Source: a virus. Taken from it: a stretch of 52,374 nt of DNA. Position 1 is the first letter of the stretch. Every line of letters starts with the position of its first letter. Positions 8,722 through 16,969 of the stretch are shown here, one piece after another. The notes under the pieces are model-generated. The model was not told the DNA's origin. It saw nothing but the letters and a program-made list of their open reading frames with translations, and searched no databases. The stretch lies in the IMG/VR virus record IMGVR_UViG_3300025769_000169, positions 1 to 52,374 of that record, one strand, 5' to 3'. A program made the position numbers and the translations under genes.

Positions 8722-10494
8722 ATGTCTGTAACATTCACCCAATTAAAACAGACTATCAACCTCGCTGAAAAAGTTAAAGTAGACAGTGGCGAAAAGATAG
8801 TAAAGACCGATAAAGTAGGTCGTAAGAAGAACATCGAAGTTACTGTTACTACAAAAGGTGGTAAGTACTTTGTATACTTTGATAAAGAAAAGTATGCCGG
8901 TTCATATCGTAGTGAAAAAGATACAGACAAAATTATTGATGATTACTTGAAACTTGTGGGTGAAGAAGTTGAAGTAACAGAGCGTGAAGACACAGCATCG
9001 GCAGTTGCAAGAGCAATGAAAAAGATGGGCGTCAAATACGATAGAAAAAAAGAAGATGACATTATCAGTAAGATTCCCAAAGTGTTGGATTCAATGAAGT
9101 TATCCTCAGGCGCAAAAAGAATGCTAATGAGAGATAGAGATTTCATTGCTGATGTTTTAGGTGATTTGAATGAAGAGTTGCAAGAAAATCGTGCAAAGCG
9201 TGATGCGTTTAAAGCAATGGGTCGAAGAACAGGTAAAGACGCCGCAGACATCGATAACACTGCCACTGACGATGACAGAAAAGCGGCAGACAAAAATATT
9301 ATGATGCAATTAAGAAAAGCAGTATCACTTAGAGGCATGAAACCTATTGAGTTTGCTGATGGTAAAAAAGCAAAGGTTGATCCTAAAGTTGCTGATAAGT
9401 TACTTACAATGTATCAAGGTCTAAAACCAGCATCGAAAATGCAATTACAAACAGTACTTGCTAAATCAAAAAGAGATTTCGATAACGCAGTTAAACAACT
9501 AAAAATCAATGAGTACTTTGATGATAATATCAACGAAGGTAAAATGAAGCAGTTTCATATGATGATGGATTCTGGAAAGACTGCAGAACAAATTGCTAAA
9601 GCACTTAAACTTGATTTGAAATCAGTTAAAGAGTTGATGAAAGAAAGTGTAGAACTTATCGAAGCAGGTCTACCCCCACATCTTGCAAAACTATTTGATA
9701 AAGATGGTAACTTCAAAGACCCTAAGAAACAAAAAATCTTCAACAGAATGATGGGCGATGGTATCGGTAAAGAGATTGCTCAGAAGATGGGTCGTATTCA
9801 GTTTCGTGTAGATGCTGATAGCGCAAAGAAAAAAGTAAAAGTATATGTTGATAGTAATGATGAGAAAGATGCACAGAGAGCATTGAAAAATCATCCTGCT
9901 TACATTTCTGGTGCAATGAGAGTTATCCCAGAAGAAGTTGAACTTGATGAAGCACCAAAGATGAGATATGCTCTTGTTGGAACAGATATGAAAATCTATT
10001 CAATGGGTAGTGATGAGAGAGATTTGAGATTGGATCGCAGAAGTCTTGAAAAGCGTTTTAAAGATGTTGCACCACTAAAAATGGCAAGATTAAAAACTGC
10101 ACAAGCAATTGGTGACAAAGTAGATAAGTCACAACTCAAAGAAGAAGAAGAACTTGATGAAAGATTTACACCGAAGCAAAGAAAGATGGCGATTGGTGTA
10201 GCATCTGACAAGCGTTACAAAGGTGGTAACATGACAGGTGCAGTAAAAGCAATTGAAAAGATTGCAAGAGGTCTTTCAAAAGACAAGCAAGTTGCCGCTG
10301 TTCTACGCAGACAAAATGAAGATTTAAGTTTAAAAGATTTTTCTGAAAGAGAACTAACAACTGCAGAAAAAGATAAGATGAAGAAGTTGGAAAAAGAAGT
10401 GCCTATGAAAGACTTCACCGATAGATATGGTGAAGAAAAGGGTAAAGCAGTTTTTTATGCTACTATTACTAAGATGGCAAAAAACGAAGATTAA
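8722..10494 (+). CDS. Large modular prohead/internal head protein
   Basis: This 590-aa, Lys/Glu/Asp-rich, mainly helical protein sits in the prohead block. I recognise two modules seen in virion proteins of marine T4-like phages. One is at about 190-255 (MMQLRKAVSLRGMKPIEF then KVDPKVADKLLTMYQGLKPASK). The other is near 490-540 (ERFTPKQRKMAIGVASDKRYKGGNMTGAVKAIEKIARGL). It has several LxE tripeptides matching the gp21 cleavage rule, such as LIE before AGLPPHL, LDE before APKM and LDE before RFTP. A packaged, gp21-processed core protein is my inference. No membrane segment or enzyme motif is visible. An ACGGAG ribosome site lies upstream. Confidence 0.75.
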   Translation: MSVTFTQLKQTINLAEKVKVDSGEKIVKTDKVGRKKNIEVTVTTKGGKYFVYFDKEKYAGSYRSEKDTDKIIDDYLKLVGEEVEVTEREDTASAVARAMKKMGVKYDRKKEDDIISKIPKVLDSMKLSSGAKRMLMRDRDFIADVLGDLNEELQENRAKRDAFKAMGRRTGKDAADIDNTATDDDRKAADKNIMMQLRKAVSLRGMKPIEFADGKKAKVDPKVADKLLTMYQGLKPASKMQLQTVLAKSKRDFDNAVKQLKINEYFDDNINEGKMKQFHMMMDSGKTAEQIAKALKLDLKSVKELMKESVELIEAGLPPHLAKLFDKDGNFKDPKKQKIFNRMMGDGIGKEIAQKMGRIQFRVDADSAKKKVKVYVDSNDEKDAQRALKNHPAYISGAMRVIPEEVELDEAPKMRYALVGTDMKIYSMGSDERDLRLDRRSLEKRFKDVAPLKMARLKTAQAIGDKVDKSQLKEEEELDERFTPKQRKMAIGVASDKRYKGGNMTGAVKAIEKIARGLSKDKQVAAVLRRQNEDLSLKDFSERELTTAEKDKMKKLEKEVPMKDFTDRYGEEKGKAVFYATITKMAKNED

Positions 10495-10499
10495 ACTTT

Positions 10500-10507
10500 T
10501 ATAAATA
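10500..10507 (+). promoter_or_regulatory. T4-type late promoter before small structural gene and gp21
   Basis: Perfect TATAAATA starts 6 nt after the stop of the large head protein and 33 nt before the 118-aa gene. It is followed by TAAGTAAG. The same run (ATAAATATAAGTAAG) recurs at 46363-46377. Confidence 0.8.
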
Positions 10508-10532
10508 TAAGTAAGTAAAAAGGGTATAAGCA

Positions 10533-10889
10533 ATGGCAATAGGTCAACAATTTCTAAAGGTCACCAAAACGACTAATGTAGTCAGTGTGACAGGAGGAGC
10601 GGGAAATACTACTATCGATATTGATGGTGCTTCATTTCTTGTGACAAACCAAACTGCTTCATCACCTACAGTTGGTATTAAAGAAATCTACTGGTCAGGA
10701 GATGTAGTTATTGAGAGTGCTACAACCGGAACTGTAAAATTTGATAGCGGTGCAACTGGTACATCAGGTCATTGGATTTTACCTGCACTAGAAGTTACAG
10801 ATAGTGATGAAGATATTAAAGTGACTATCACAACAGGCGGCACCGCAGTTCTAGTGCTTAAAAAATTAACAGGTTATGCAGGTATCTAA
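10533..10889 (+). CDS. Small beta-rich structural candidate, paralog of 1724-2095
   Basis: The 118-aa protein is rich in Thr, Gly, Val and Ser with alternating hydrophobic pattern, suggesting an all-beta fold; no signal peptide or membrane helix is seen. Its C-terminal half resembles that of the 123-aa protein at 1724-2095, ending VLVLKKLTGYAGI versus VTITLKKVSGFTQL. It is the first gene after a perfect late promoter and lies directly before the prohead protease, so a virion role such as decoration or internal head protein is likely but unproven. The start has AAGGG about 10 nt upstream. Confidence 0.7.
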   Translation: MAIGQQFLKVTKTTNVVSVTGGAGNTTIDIDGASFLVTNQTASSPTVGIKEIYWSGDVVIESATTGTVKFDSGATGTSGHWILPALEVTDSDEDIKVTITTGGTAVLVLKKLTGYAGI

Positions 10890-10890
10890 C

Positions 10891-11538
10891 ATGAAACTGA
10901 TTAGAGAAGAAATTTCAGACGCTAACTTTCTCGTAGAAGAGAAGGGTGGCGCAAAACAATATTTCATTGAGGGCGTGTTTATGCAATCCGACCTCAAGAA
11001 TAGAAACGGTCGAGTGTATCCGAAGTCAGTTATGGAAACTGAAGTTAAGAGATATACAAAAGAAAATATCGACCGCAAACGTGCGTTTGGTGAGTTGGGT
11101 CATCCTGATGGTCCGACAATCAATCTTGAAAGAGTATCGCACATGATTACAGAATTGTCAATGGATGGTTCTAATGTCATGGGCAAAGCAAAAATTATGG
11201 ATACTCCATACGGTAAGATTGTTAAGAATTTGATGGATGAGGGCGCTACATTGGGGGTATCTTCTAGGGGAATGGGTTCGCTTAAAGCGGGTCGTTCAGG
11301 TGCCCAAGAAGTGCAAGGTGATTTTTATCTTGCAACCGCCGCCGACATTGTTGCAGACCCATCTGCTCCTGATGCTTTCGTAAATGGCATCATGGAAGGC
11401 GCAGAATGGATTTGGGATAATGGCATCATCAAAGAAGTGAATATCGAAAGATATAAGCAAGACATTGCTAAAGCAAAACTTAATTCTTTACAAGAAGCAA
11501 AGTTAAATGCATTTAATAATTTCTTGTCAAAACTGTAA
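10891..11538 (+). CDS. gp21: Prohead core protease gp21
   Basis: This 215-aa serine protease cleaves the scaffold, core proteins and capsid precursors after Glu in (L/I)xE sites during head maturation. The sequence shows FMQSDLKNRNGRVYP near 30-44, the catalytic His in ELGHPDGP (His71) and the Ser in GVSSRGMG (Ser124/125), followed by LATAADIVADPSAPDAF. These are the hallmarks of the T4 gp21/U9 protease family. An ATG at 10876 in the same frame lies inside the upstream gene; the ATG at 10891 gives the usual KLIREE N-terminus. T4 gp21 is 212 aa. Confidence 0.93.
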   Translation: MKLIREEISDANFLVEEKGGAKQYFIEGVFMQSDLKNRNGRVYPKSVMETEVKRYTKENIDRKRAFGELGHPDGPTINLERVSHMITELSMDGSNVMGKAKIMDTPYGKIVKNLMDEGATLGVSSRGMGSLKAGRSGAQEVQGDFYLATAADIVADPSAPDAFVNGIMEGAEWIWDNGIIKEVNIERYKQDIAKAKLNSLQEAKLNAFNNFLSKL

Positions 11539-11542
11539 AACA

Positions 11543-11550
11543 TATAAATA
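11543..11550 (+). promoter_or_regulatory. T4-type late promoter before gp22
   Basis: Perfect TATAAATA begins 5 nt after the gp21 stop and 36 nt before the scaffold start, with AGGAG at 11566-11570 as ribosome site. Confidence 0.85.
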
Positions 11551-11578
11551 TTAGACAAACAAATAAGGAGTGTCCAAC

Positions 11579-12877
11579 ATGTCTGTAGAAGATAAAATTA
11601 AAGAATTGCTTGAAGCATCAATGCACGAAGCAACTGCTCCTGGAAAGGGTGGCGGTAAAGCAGACCCTATGCCTAAGTTAGATGCAGATGCAGACGGTAA
11701 GGTAGATGATACCGGTGCCGCTGTTGTATCACCAGACGATAAGAATGGTCCTGCTGAAGTGACTAAGAAAGTCAAGAAAGCGGCAGTTCCAGGTGGTGAA
11801 GCAAACAAGGGTGAGCAGTCAATCAAACCAGGTGCTACACCTGTTAAAGAAGAAGATGAAGAAGACGAAGATTTAGAAGTAGTCTCTGAAGAAGAAGTCG
11901 CGGAAGGCGAAATGCCACCTGCCCTCAAAAAAGCAATGGACGCCAAAAAGAAAAATGGCGAAAAGGATATGGATGAGGAAGATGACGAAGACGAGTCCGA
12001 TGACGATGACGATGACGATGAAGACGAAGATGATGACAAAGAAATGGAAGAGATGAAGAAAAAACTTCATGCTCAAGTCGATAAGATGAAAGAAATGAAG
12101 CATATGAAAGCATCTTATGGTTACATGAAGTCATCATACGCCGCGAAGAAAGAAGATGTAGATATGTCAGATGACGTAAATGCATTGACTGAAGGCGGTG
12201 AGTTCGATGCTGAATTCAAAGCAAGAGCAAAGACTGTATTCGAAGCGGCAGTAAACTCTAAAGTTGCTGATAAGATTGTCGAACTTGAAGAGCATTACGA
12301 AACACAAATCGATGAAGAGACTGCAAAGATTGCAGAAGATTTGACAGATAAGGTTGACACATATCTTTCATATGTTGTCGAGCAGTGGTCTAAAGACAAT
12401 GAACTCGCTGTTGAGCGTGGTCTCAAGTCTGAAATCACAGAAGACTTTATCGTATCACTGAAGAAAGTTTTCGAAGAGCATTACATTGATGTTCCAGAAG
12501 ACAAGTATGATGTGGTAGCAGAACAGCAAGATAAGATTGCAGAACTTGAGCAAAAACTCAATGAGCAAATCGAAGCAAATGCTGAAACATCTAAGATGGT
12601 AAACGAAGCAAAGAAGCAAGTTGCTATCGAGGAATCTGCAAAAGATTTGACTGATACTCAAAAAGAGAAGTTCTCTGGTCTTGTAGAAGGTCTTGAGTTC
12701 TCAGATGAGGAATCATTTGCAAAAGAATTGGAAACACTCAAGGAGAGTTACTTTCCAAAGATTGCCAAAACAATCGAAGAGGATGAGGTTGCTGTAGATG
12801 AACTTACAGAAGCAGTCAACTTAACCAGTGAGATGAAAGACTACGTTTCTGCAATCTCCAGAACAGTGGGCAAATAA
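11579..12877 (+). CDS. gp22: Prohead scaffold core protein gp22
   Basis: This 432-aa protein is the main internal scaffold of the prohead, digested by gp21 before DNA packaging. The N-terminal SVEDKIKELLEASMHEATAPGKGG is typical of marine gp22. It is followed by a very acidic region (about residues 85-160 with long Asp/Glu runs), then long coiled-coil helices and a C-terminus ending in DYVSAISRTVGK. T4 gp22 is 269 aa; the extra length comes from the acidic insert, usual in marine relatives. An in-frame ATG at 11570 is possible, but AGGAG at 11566-11570 fits the start at 11579. Confidence 0.92.
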   Translation: MSVEDKIKELLEASMHEATAPGKGGGKADPMPKLDADADGKVDDTGAAVVSPDDKNGPAEVTKKVKKAAVPGGEANKGEQSIKPGATPVKEEDEEDEDLEVVSEEEVAEGEMPPALKKAMDAKKKNGEKDMDEEDDEDESDDDDDDDEDEDDDKEMEEMKKKLHAQVDKMKEMKHMKASYGYMKSSYAAKKEDVDMSDDVNALTEGGEFDAEFKARAKTVFEAAVNSKVADKIVELEEHYETQIDEETAKIAEDLTDKVDTYLSYVVEQWSKDNELAVERGLKSEITEDFIVSLKKVFEEHYIDVPEDKYDVVAEQQDKIAELEQKLNEQIEANAETSKMVNEAKKQVAIEESAKDLTDTQKEKFSGLVEGLEFSDEESFAKELETLKESYFPKIAKTIEEDEVAVDELTEAVNLTSEMKDYVSAISRTVGK

Positions 12878-12881
12878 ATAT

Positions 12882-12889
12882 TATAAATA
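12882..12889 (+). promoter_or_regulatory. T4-type late promoter before major capsid gene
   Basis: Perfect TATAAATA starts 4 nt after the gp22 stop. It is embedded in an AT-rich block with inverted AATATT/TAATATT words. The leader to the gp23 ATG is about 40 nt and ends in GAGGAGATAATAAAATG, a strong ribosome site. Confidence 0.88.
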
Positions 12890-12934
12890 ATATTGTAATA
12901 TTTAACATACGTTAAACAACGAGGAGATAATAAA

Positions 12935-14215
12935 ATGTTTTTAACAGAAAACCTTCAGCAGAAGTGGGGTCCTGTTCTTGACCATCCTGATATGCCACAA
13001 ATTCAGGATTCGTACAAGAAGGCAGTCACAACTGTTATCTTGGAAAACCAAGAAAAAGCAATGAAAGAAGAGCGCGGAATGCTTCACGAAGCAATCCCAA
13101 CAAACCATGCTGATACTATGCCAGACACTGGCGGTATCGCAAAGTTTGACCCAATCCTGATTTCGCTTGTACGCCGTGCAATGCCAAATCTTATCGCATA
13201 CGACATCTGTGGTGTGCAACCAATGACTGGTCCAACTGGTCTGATTTTTGCAATGAAGTCTAACTACTCTTCACAGGGTGGTACAGAAGCATTGTTCAAC
13301 GAAGCAGACACAGACTTCTCTGGTGTCACACCTGCACATGCTGGTGGTAACCCAGTGGAATCACCATTCACAACTGGTACAGGCGCTGGTACAGGTACTG
13401 GTGAAGCACTTGGAGATGGTGCAGTCTCAATGGGTAACTCTGGTCAGTTCAACGAGATGGCATTCACCATCGAAAAGACTTCAGTAACAGCAAAGACAAG
13501 AGCGTTGAAAGCAGAATACACTCTTGAACTTGCACAAGACTTGAAAGCAGTTCATGGTCTTGATGCTGAAACTGAACTCGCTAACATCCTTTCAGCAGAA
13601 ATTCTTGCTGAAATCAACCGCGAAGTTGTTCGTACTATCTACACTTCTGCTAAAGCAGGCGCACAGTCTGGCGCAGTAGCAAGTGCTGGTACTTTCGACC
13701 TTGACGTTGATAGTAACGGTCGTTGGTCAGTTGAGCGTTTCAAGGGACTTCTGTTCCAGATTGAGCGTGATGCTAACACAATCGCACAAGACACTCGCCG
13801 TGGTAAGGGTAACTTCATCATCACTTCAAGTGATGTTGCATCTGCTCTCTCAATGGCAGGCGTTCTTGATTACGCACCTGCACTTCAGACTAATCTGAAT
13901 GTAGACGATACTGGCAACACATTCGCTGGTACCATCAACGGTAAGATTAAAGTGTACATCGATCCGTACTCAGCAAACAGTTCAGATAGCAACCAGTTCT
14001 ACTGTGTTGGTTATAAGGGTTCAAACGCTTATGACGCTGGTCTGTTCTACTGTCCTTATGTACCTCTGCAGATGGTTCGTGCAGTGGGCGAGAATACTTT
14101 CCAACCTAAGATTGGTTTCAAGACCCGTTATGGTCTAGTATCTAACCCATTCACTTCTATCTCAGCAGATAGCAACTCATACTACAGATTGGTAACTGTT
14201 ACTAACCTGATGTAA
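12935..14215 (+). CDS. gp23: Major capsid protein gp23 precursor
   Basis: This 426-aa HK97-fold capsid precursor begins FLTENLQQKWGPVLDHPDMP and contains GGIAKFDPILISLVRRAMPN, YDICGVQPMTGPTGLIFAMKS, TKARALKAEYTLELAQDLKAVHGLDAE and the C-terminal GFKTRYGLVSNPF. The propeptide probably ends at LHE (Glu52) before AIPTN, matching the gp21 (L/I)xE rule. T4 gp23 is 521 aa; the shorter form lacking most of the insertion domain is usual in marine exo-T-evens. Codon use looks more GC-rich at third positions than its neighbours, consistent with very high expression. A terminator follows directly. Confidence 0.97.
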   Translation: MFLTENLQQKWGPVLDHPDMPQIQDSYKKAVTTVILENQEKAMKEERGMLHEAIPTNHADTMPDTGGIAKFDPILISLVRRAMPNLIAYDICGVQPMTGPTGLIFAMKSNYSSQGGTEALFNEADTDFSGVTPAHAGGNPVESPFTTGTGAGTGTGEALGDGAVSMGNSGQFNEMAFTIEKTSVTAKTRALKAEYTLELAQDLKAVHGLDAETELANILSAEILAEINREVVRTIYTSAKAGAQSGAVASAGTFDLDVDSNGRWSVERFKGLLFQIERDANTIAQDTRRGKGNFIITSSDVASALSMAGVLDYAPALQTNLNVDDTGNTFAGTINGKIKVYIDPYSANSSDSNQFYCVGYKGSNAYDAGLFYCPYVPLQMVRAVGENTFQPKIGFKTRYGLVSNPFTSISADSNSYYRLVTVTNLM

Positions 14216-14245
14216 GATTGCATTAAGGGAGATAAACCTTAGAAG

Positions 14246-14271
14246 GGGGAGCAGAAATGCTCCCCTTTTTT
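14246..14271 (+). terminator. Rho-independent terminator after gp23
   Basis: Perfect 8-bp GC-rich stem GGGGAGCA / TGCTCCCC (14246-14253 with 14258-14265), GAAA tetraloop, then a run of six T. It closes the capsid transcription unit. Confidence 0.95.
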
Positions 14272-14275
14272 AATG

Positions 14276-14283
14276 GATAAATA
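14276..14283 (+). promoter_or_regulatory. Late promoter variant before second tail-tube-like gene
   Basis: GATAAATAGT lies 5 nt after the terminator T-run and 32 nt before the ATG at 14308. The same 10-mer with the same 32-nt spacing precedes gp19. Confidence 0.65.
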
Positions 14284-14307
14284 GTAGTATAGATAAAGGA
14301 ATCTACT

Positions 14308-14889
14308 ATGGCATACGATGAAAATATTACATATACAAATTGGACTGATAGCATTGCCGCTACCAATTTAAACTTTCTTACACCTGCTCAGTTTGTGTTT
14401 ACAATGCAAAGACTTGAGGGTGTATCCTTTACATGTCAAACAGCAAATTTACCTAATATCTCTATGGGGTCATCAATGCAGATGACACGAATGAAAGATA
14501 CACCTGTTCCTGGTGATACCATCAACTTTGGCGATTTACTAGTTACTTTTCTTGTAGATGAAAACTGTACTAACTTCATAGCATTAAAAGATTGGATGGT
14601 ACAAGTAACTGCAGATATTGACACAGAAGACTACAATCGCTATATTAATAGACAGGCAGAATTTCCTACAGCAAGAAATTCAACTCTTAAACCTATCGCA
14701 CCAACCATGACTGATGCTACATTGACTATTACAGACAGTAACAACAATGCTAACGTAGAAGTACGCTTCAAAGATTTATTTCCTACATCATTAGAAGCAA
14801 TTCAGTTTGACATTACCGACACTTCTATGCCATACTTAACAGCATCAGCATCTTTTACCTTCTCTTACTACGATATTGTGAAATTATAA
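14308..14889 (+). CDS. Second tail-tube-fold protein (gp19-like; occupies the gp3 position)
   Basis: The 193-aa protein has the tail-tube superfamily layout. An N-terminal segment LNFLTPAQFVFTMQRLEG is followed by CQTANLPNISMG, then VPGDTINFGDLLVTFLVDENCTNFIALKDWM and a late strand SASFTFSYYDIV. It is clearly different from gp19 itself. In marine T4-like phages the gene after gp23 is often annotated gp3 (tail completion/sheath terminator) or as a tube protein; T4 gp3 is 176 aa. Tail-tube capping or initiation is inferred from fold and position. It has its own late promoter and is isolated from gp23 by a terminator. Confidence 0.75.
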   Translation: MAYDENITYTNWTDSIAATNLNFLTPAQFVFTMQRLEGVSFTCQTANLPNISMGSSMQMTRMKDTPVPGDTINFGDLLVTFLVDENCTNFIALKDWMVQVTADIDTEDYNRYINRQAEFPTARNSTLKPIAPTMTDATLTITDSNNNANVEVRFKDLFPTSLEAIQFDITDTSMPYLTASASFTFSYYDIVKL

Positions 14890-14890
14890 C

Positions 14891-14919
14891 TTGACATTAC
14901 GCTATATCTGTGTTATGAT
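14891..14919 (+). promoter_or_regulatory. Sigma70-type promoter for uvsY operon
   Basis: TTGACA (14891-14896), 17-bp spacer, TATGAT (14914-14919). It begins 1 nt after the stop of the tube-like gene and marks the switch from late virion genes to early/middle recombination genes. Confidence 0.85.
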
Positions 14920-14944
14920 GAGTACTATTTGAAATGAGGAATAT

Positions 14945-15388
14945 ATGGTAGATTTAGATAAACTTCAAACAATGTGGCAACAAGACTGTAAGATTGATGA
15001 TATTAATCTAGAAAAAGAAAGTCTACAGACACCTAATCTTCATGCAAAGTATGTTGTCATTCTATCAACAGCAAAACTTAATCTGCAAAAAGAACGTAGT
15101 GATTATTACAAGTTGCGTAGATATAAGTGGAGATACTTTCGAGGAGAAATGTCTCAACGAGAACTTGATGATTTGGGTTGGGAACAATATCTAGGTTCTA
15201 AACCTCTAAAGAATGAGATGGATGAACATTTAGATGGTGACTTTGATTTAATAAAAAAGAAAGACAAAATTGCATATTGGGAAACAGTTGTAGATTTTGT
15301 AGAAAGAGTATTGCGTTCAATTAATTCTAGAGGATGGGATATCAAGAATGCTATTGAATGGCATAAATTTACGAATGGAGTAATGTAA
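14945..15388 (+). CDS. uvsY: Recombination mediator UvsY
   Basis: This 147-aa protein matches T4 UvsY (137 aa). The N-terminus VDLDKLQTMWQQDCKIDD, the middle YYKLRRYKWRYFRG and the end YWETVVDFVERVLRSINSRGWDIKNAIEWHKFTNG align with conserved T4 positions (YWGILLDFC...SRGFAIK). UvsY loads the UvsX recombinase onto gp32-coated single-stranded DNA. It starts behind a near-consensus sigma70 promoter with GAGGA as ribosome site, and overlaps the next small gene by one base. uvsX lies 26 kb away. Confidence 0.92.
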   Translation: MVDLDKLQTMWQQDCKIDDINLEKESLQTPNLHAKYVVILSTAKLNLQKERSDYYKLRRYKWRYFRGEMSQRELDDLGWEQYLGSKPLKNEMDEHLDGDFDLIKKKDKIAYWETVVDFVERVLRSINSRGWDIKNAIEWHKFTNGVM

Positions 15389-15546
15389 TGACACATAGAG
15401 TATTTCAATGTTCTGTATGTGGTGAATACTATTTTGAGAGTGAAGAAGGAGTATTGACACCGGATTATGTATGCATTAACTGTGGTGCTACATATCAAAG
15501 TTTTGTTGATGTAACAGATGAATTCTATAATCGTATCAAAAATTAA
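15388..15546 (+). CDS. Small zinc-ribbon protein between uvsY and uvsW
   Basis: A 52-aa frame starts ATG at the uvsY stop (TAATG) and ends TAA. It contains two CxxC knuckles, CSVC (Cys8, Cys11) and CINC (Cys29, Cys32), the pattern of a one-zinc ribbon. The frame overlaps uvsW by 29 nt, so all three genes are likely translated from one message. A nucleic-acid-binding or transcription accessory role is plausible for zinc ribbons but not shown. It is too short for many gene finders. Confidence 0.7.
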   Translation: MTHRVFQCSVCGEYYFESEEGVLTPDYVCINCGATYQSFVDVTDEFYNRIKN

Positions 15547-16969
15547 CGAAGTCTTCATGTCAATTGACTGTGATGATGCTGGCATTAAATATGAATTGTC
15601 AGAGTATTTCACATTCAAAGTGCCTGGAGCAGAGTTCATGCCTACATTTCGTAATAAAATGTGGGATGGTAAAATACGTCTGTTCAATATGTGGACTAGT
15701 CAACTCTATATAGGTTTAATGGAACACTTAGAAGAATTCTGTAAGACTAGAGGTTATCATCTAGTTGGACAAGATAGTGTTATACCTAAACAAAAATTTT
15801 CTACTGAAGAAGTAGTTAAAGCATTGCTAGATTTAAACTTACCATTTACACCTCGCAACTATCAAGTAGATGCAATACGAGATGGACTAAATGATAAAAG
15901 ACTTGTGATGCTTTCACCAACAGGTTCAGGTAAATCTCTCATTATCTATGGTCTAACACAATTAGGTACTTCAGGTAGAGTTCTTATTATTGTACCTACA
16001 ACATCACTTGTTGAACAAATGTATAAAGACTTTAAAGATTATGGATACAATGTTGAAGAGAATTGTCACAAGATTTATTCAGGTCACGAAAAAGATACAG
16101 ACAAACGTATTGTAATTACGACTTGGCAATCTGTATATAAACTACCTAAGAAATGGTTTGCTGATTATAAGATGGTGATTGGTGATGAAGCACATCTGTT
16201 CAAAGCAACATCACTTAAAACATTGATGGAAAAGACAGAGAATGCAGTTATGCGTTTTGGTACGACAGGTACATTAGACGATACAAAAACTCACAAACTT
16301 ATGCTAGAAGGATTGTTCGGACCTGTTCGTAGATTTACAACATCTAAGCAGTTGATGAAAGATGGTCAACTTGCTAAATTAAAAATATCATGTATCATGC
16401 TGAATTACTCTGATGAGATAAGACAAGAAAACAAAAAATATACATATCAAGAAGAGATGGATTTCTTAGTGTCTCACACACCCAGAAACAATTTCATTAG
16501 AAATTTAGCACTTGACCAGACTGGTAACACACTATTACTATTTCAATATGTCGAGAAGCATGGTAAAATATTATATGATATTATAAAAGAGAAAGCAAAA
16601 GATAGAAAAGTATTCTTTGTGTTTGGCGGTGTCGGTGCAAATGAAAGAGAGGAAATTCGTGCTATTACCGAGAAAGAAAAAGATGCGATTATTGTTGCTA
16701 GTTACGGTACTTTTTCTACTGGCATTAATATTCGTAATCTTCACAATATCATTTTTGCAAGTCCTAGTAAGTCCAAAATCAGAAATCTTCAATCTATTGG
16801 TCGTGGTCTTAGACTAGGCGACAATAAAGAAGAAGCGCAGTTGTTTGATATATCAGATGATATGAGTTGGAAACAACATCGCAACTACACACTAGAACAT
16901 GCTGTCGAAAGAATTAAAACTTACAATGAAGAAAAATTTAAATATAAAACTATAAAGGTAAGCATATGA
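15518..16969 (+). CDS. uvsW: DNA/RNA helicase UvsW
   Basis: This 483-aa SF2 helicase carries motif I SPTGSGKS (133-140), motif II DEAH (223-226), ASYGTFSTGINIRNLHNIIFA and the motif VI region QSIGRGLR. The N-terminal region IDCDDAGIKYELSEYF ... MWDGKIRLFN aligns with the UvsW N-domain. UvsW unwinds R-loops and branched DNA, shifting T4-like replication from origin- to recombination-dependent mode. T4 UvsW is about 503 aa, so this is full length. The ATG at 15518 gives a T4-like N-terminus; an ATG at 15557 would cut into the conserved domain. Confidence 0.95.
   Translation: MNSIIVSKINEVFMSIDCDDAGIKYELSEYFTFKVPGAEFMPTFRNKMWDGKIRLFNMWTSQLYIGLMEHLEEFCKTRGYHLVGQDSVIPKQKFSTEEVVKALLDLNLPFTPRNYQVDAIRDGLNDKRLVMLSPTGSGKSLIIYGLTQLGTSGRVLIIVPTTSLVEQMYKDFKDYGYNVEENCHKIYSGHEKDTDKRIVITTWQSVYKLPKKWFADYKMVIGDEAHLFKATSLKTLMEKTENAVMRFGTTGTLDDTKTHKLMLEGLFGPVRRFTTSKQLMKDGQLAKLKISCIMLNYSDEIRQENKKYTYQEEMDFLVSHTPRNNFIRNLALDQTGNTLLLFQYVEKHGKILYDIIKEKAKDRKVFFVFGGVGANEREEIRAITEKEKDAIIVASYGTFSTGINIRNLHNIIFASPSKSKIRNLQSIGRGLRLGDNKEEAQLFDISDDMSWKQHRNYTLEHAVERIKTYNEEKFKYKTIKVSI

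Noticed and set aside
11551-12039. 162-aa minus-strand frame made largely of Ser runs
   Set aside because: It is the antisense shadow of the Asp/Glu-rich gp22 insert (GAT/GAC/GAA repeats); no ribosome site and low-complexity composition.
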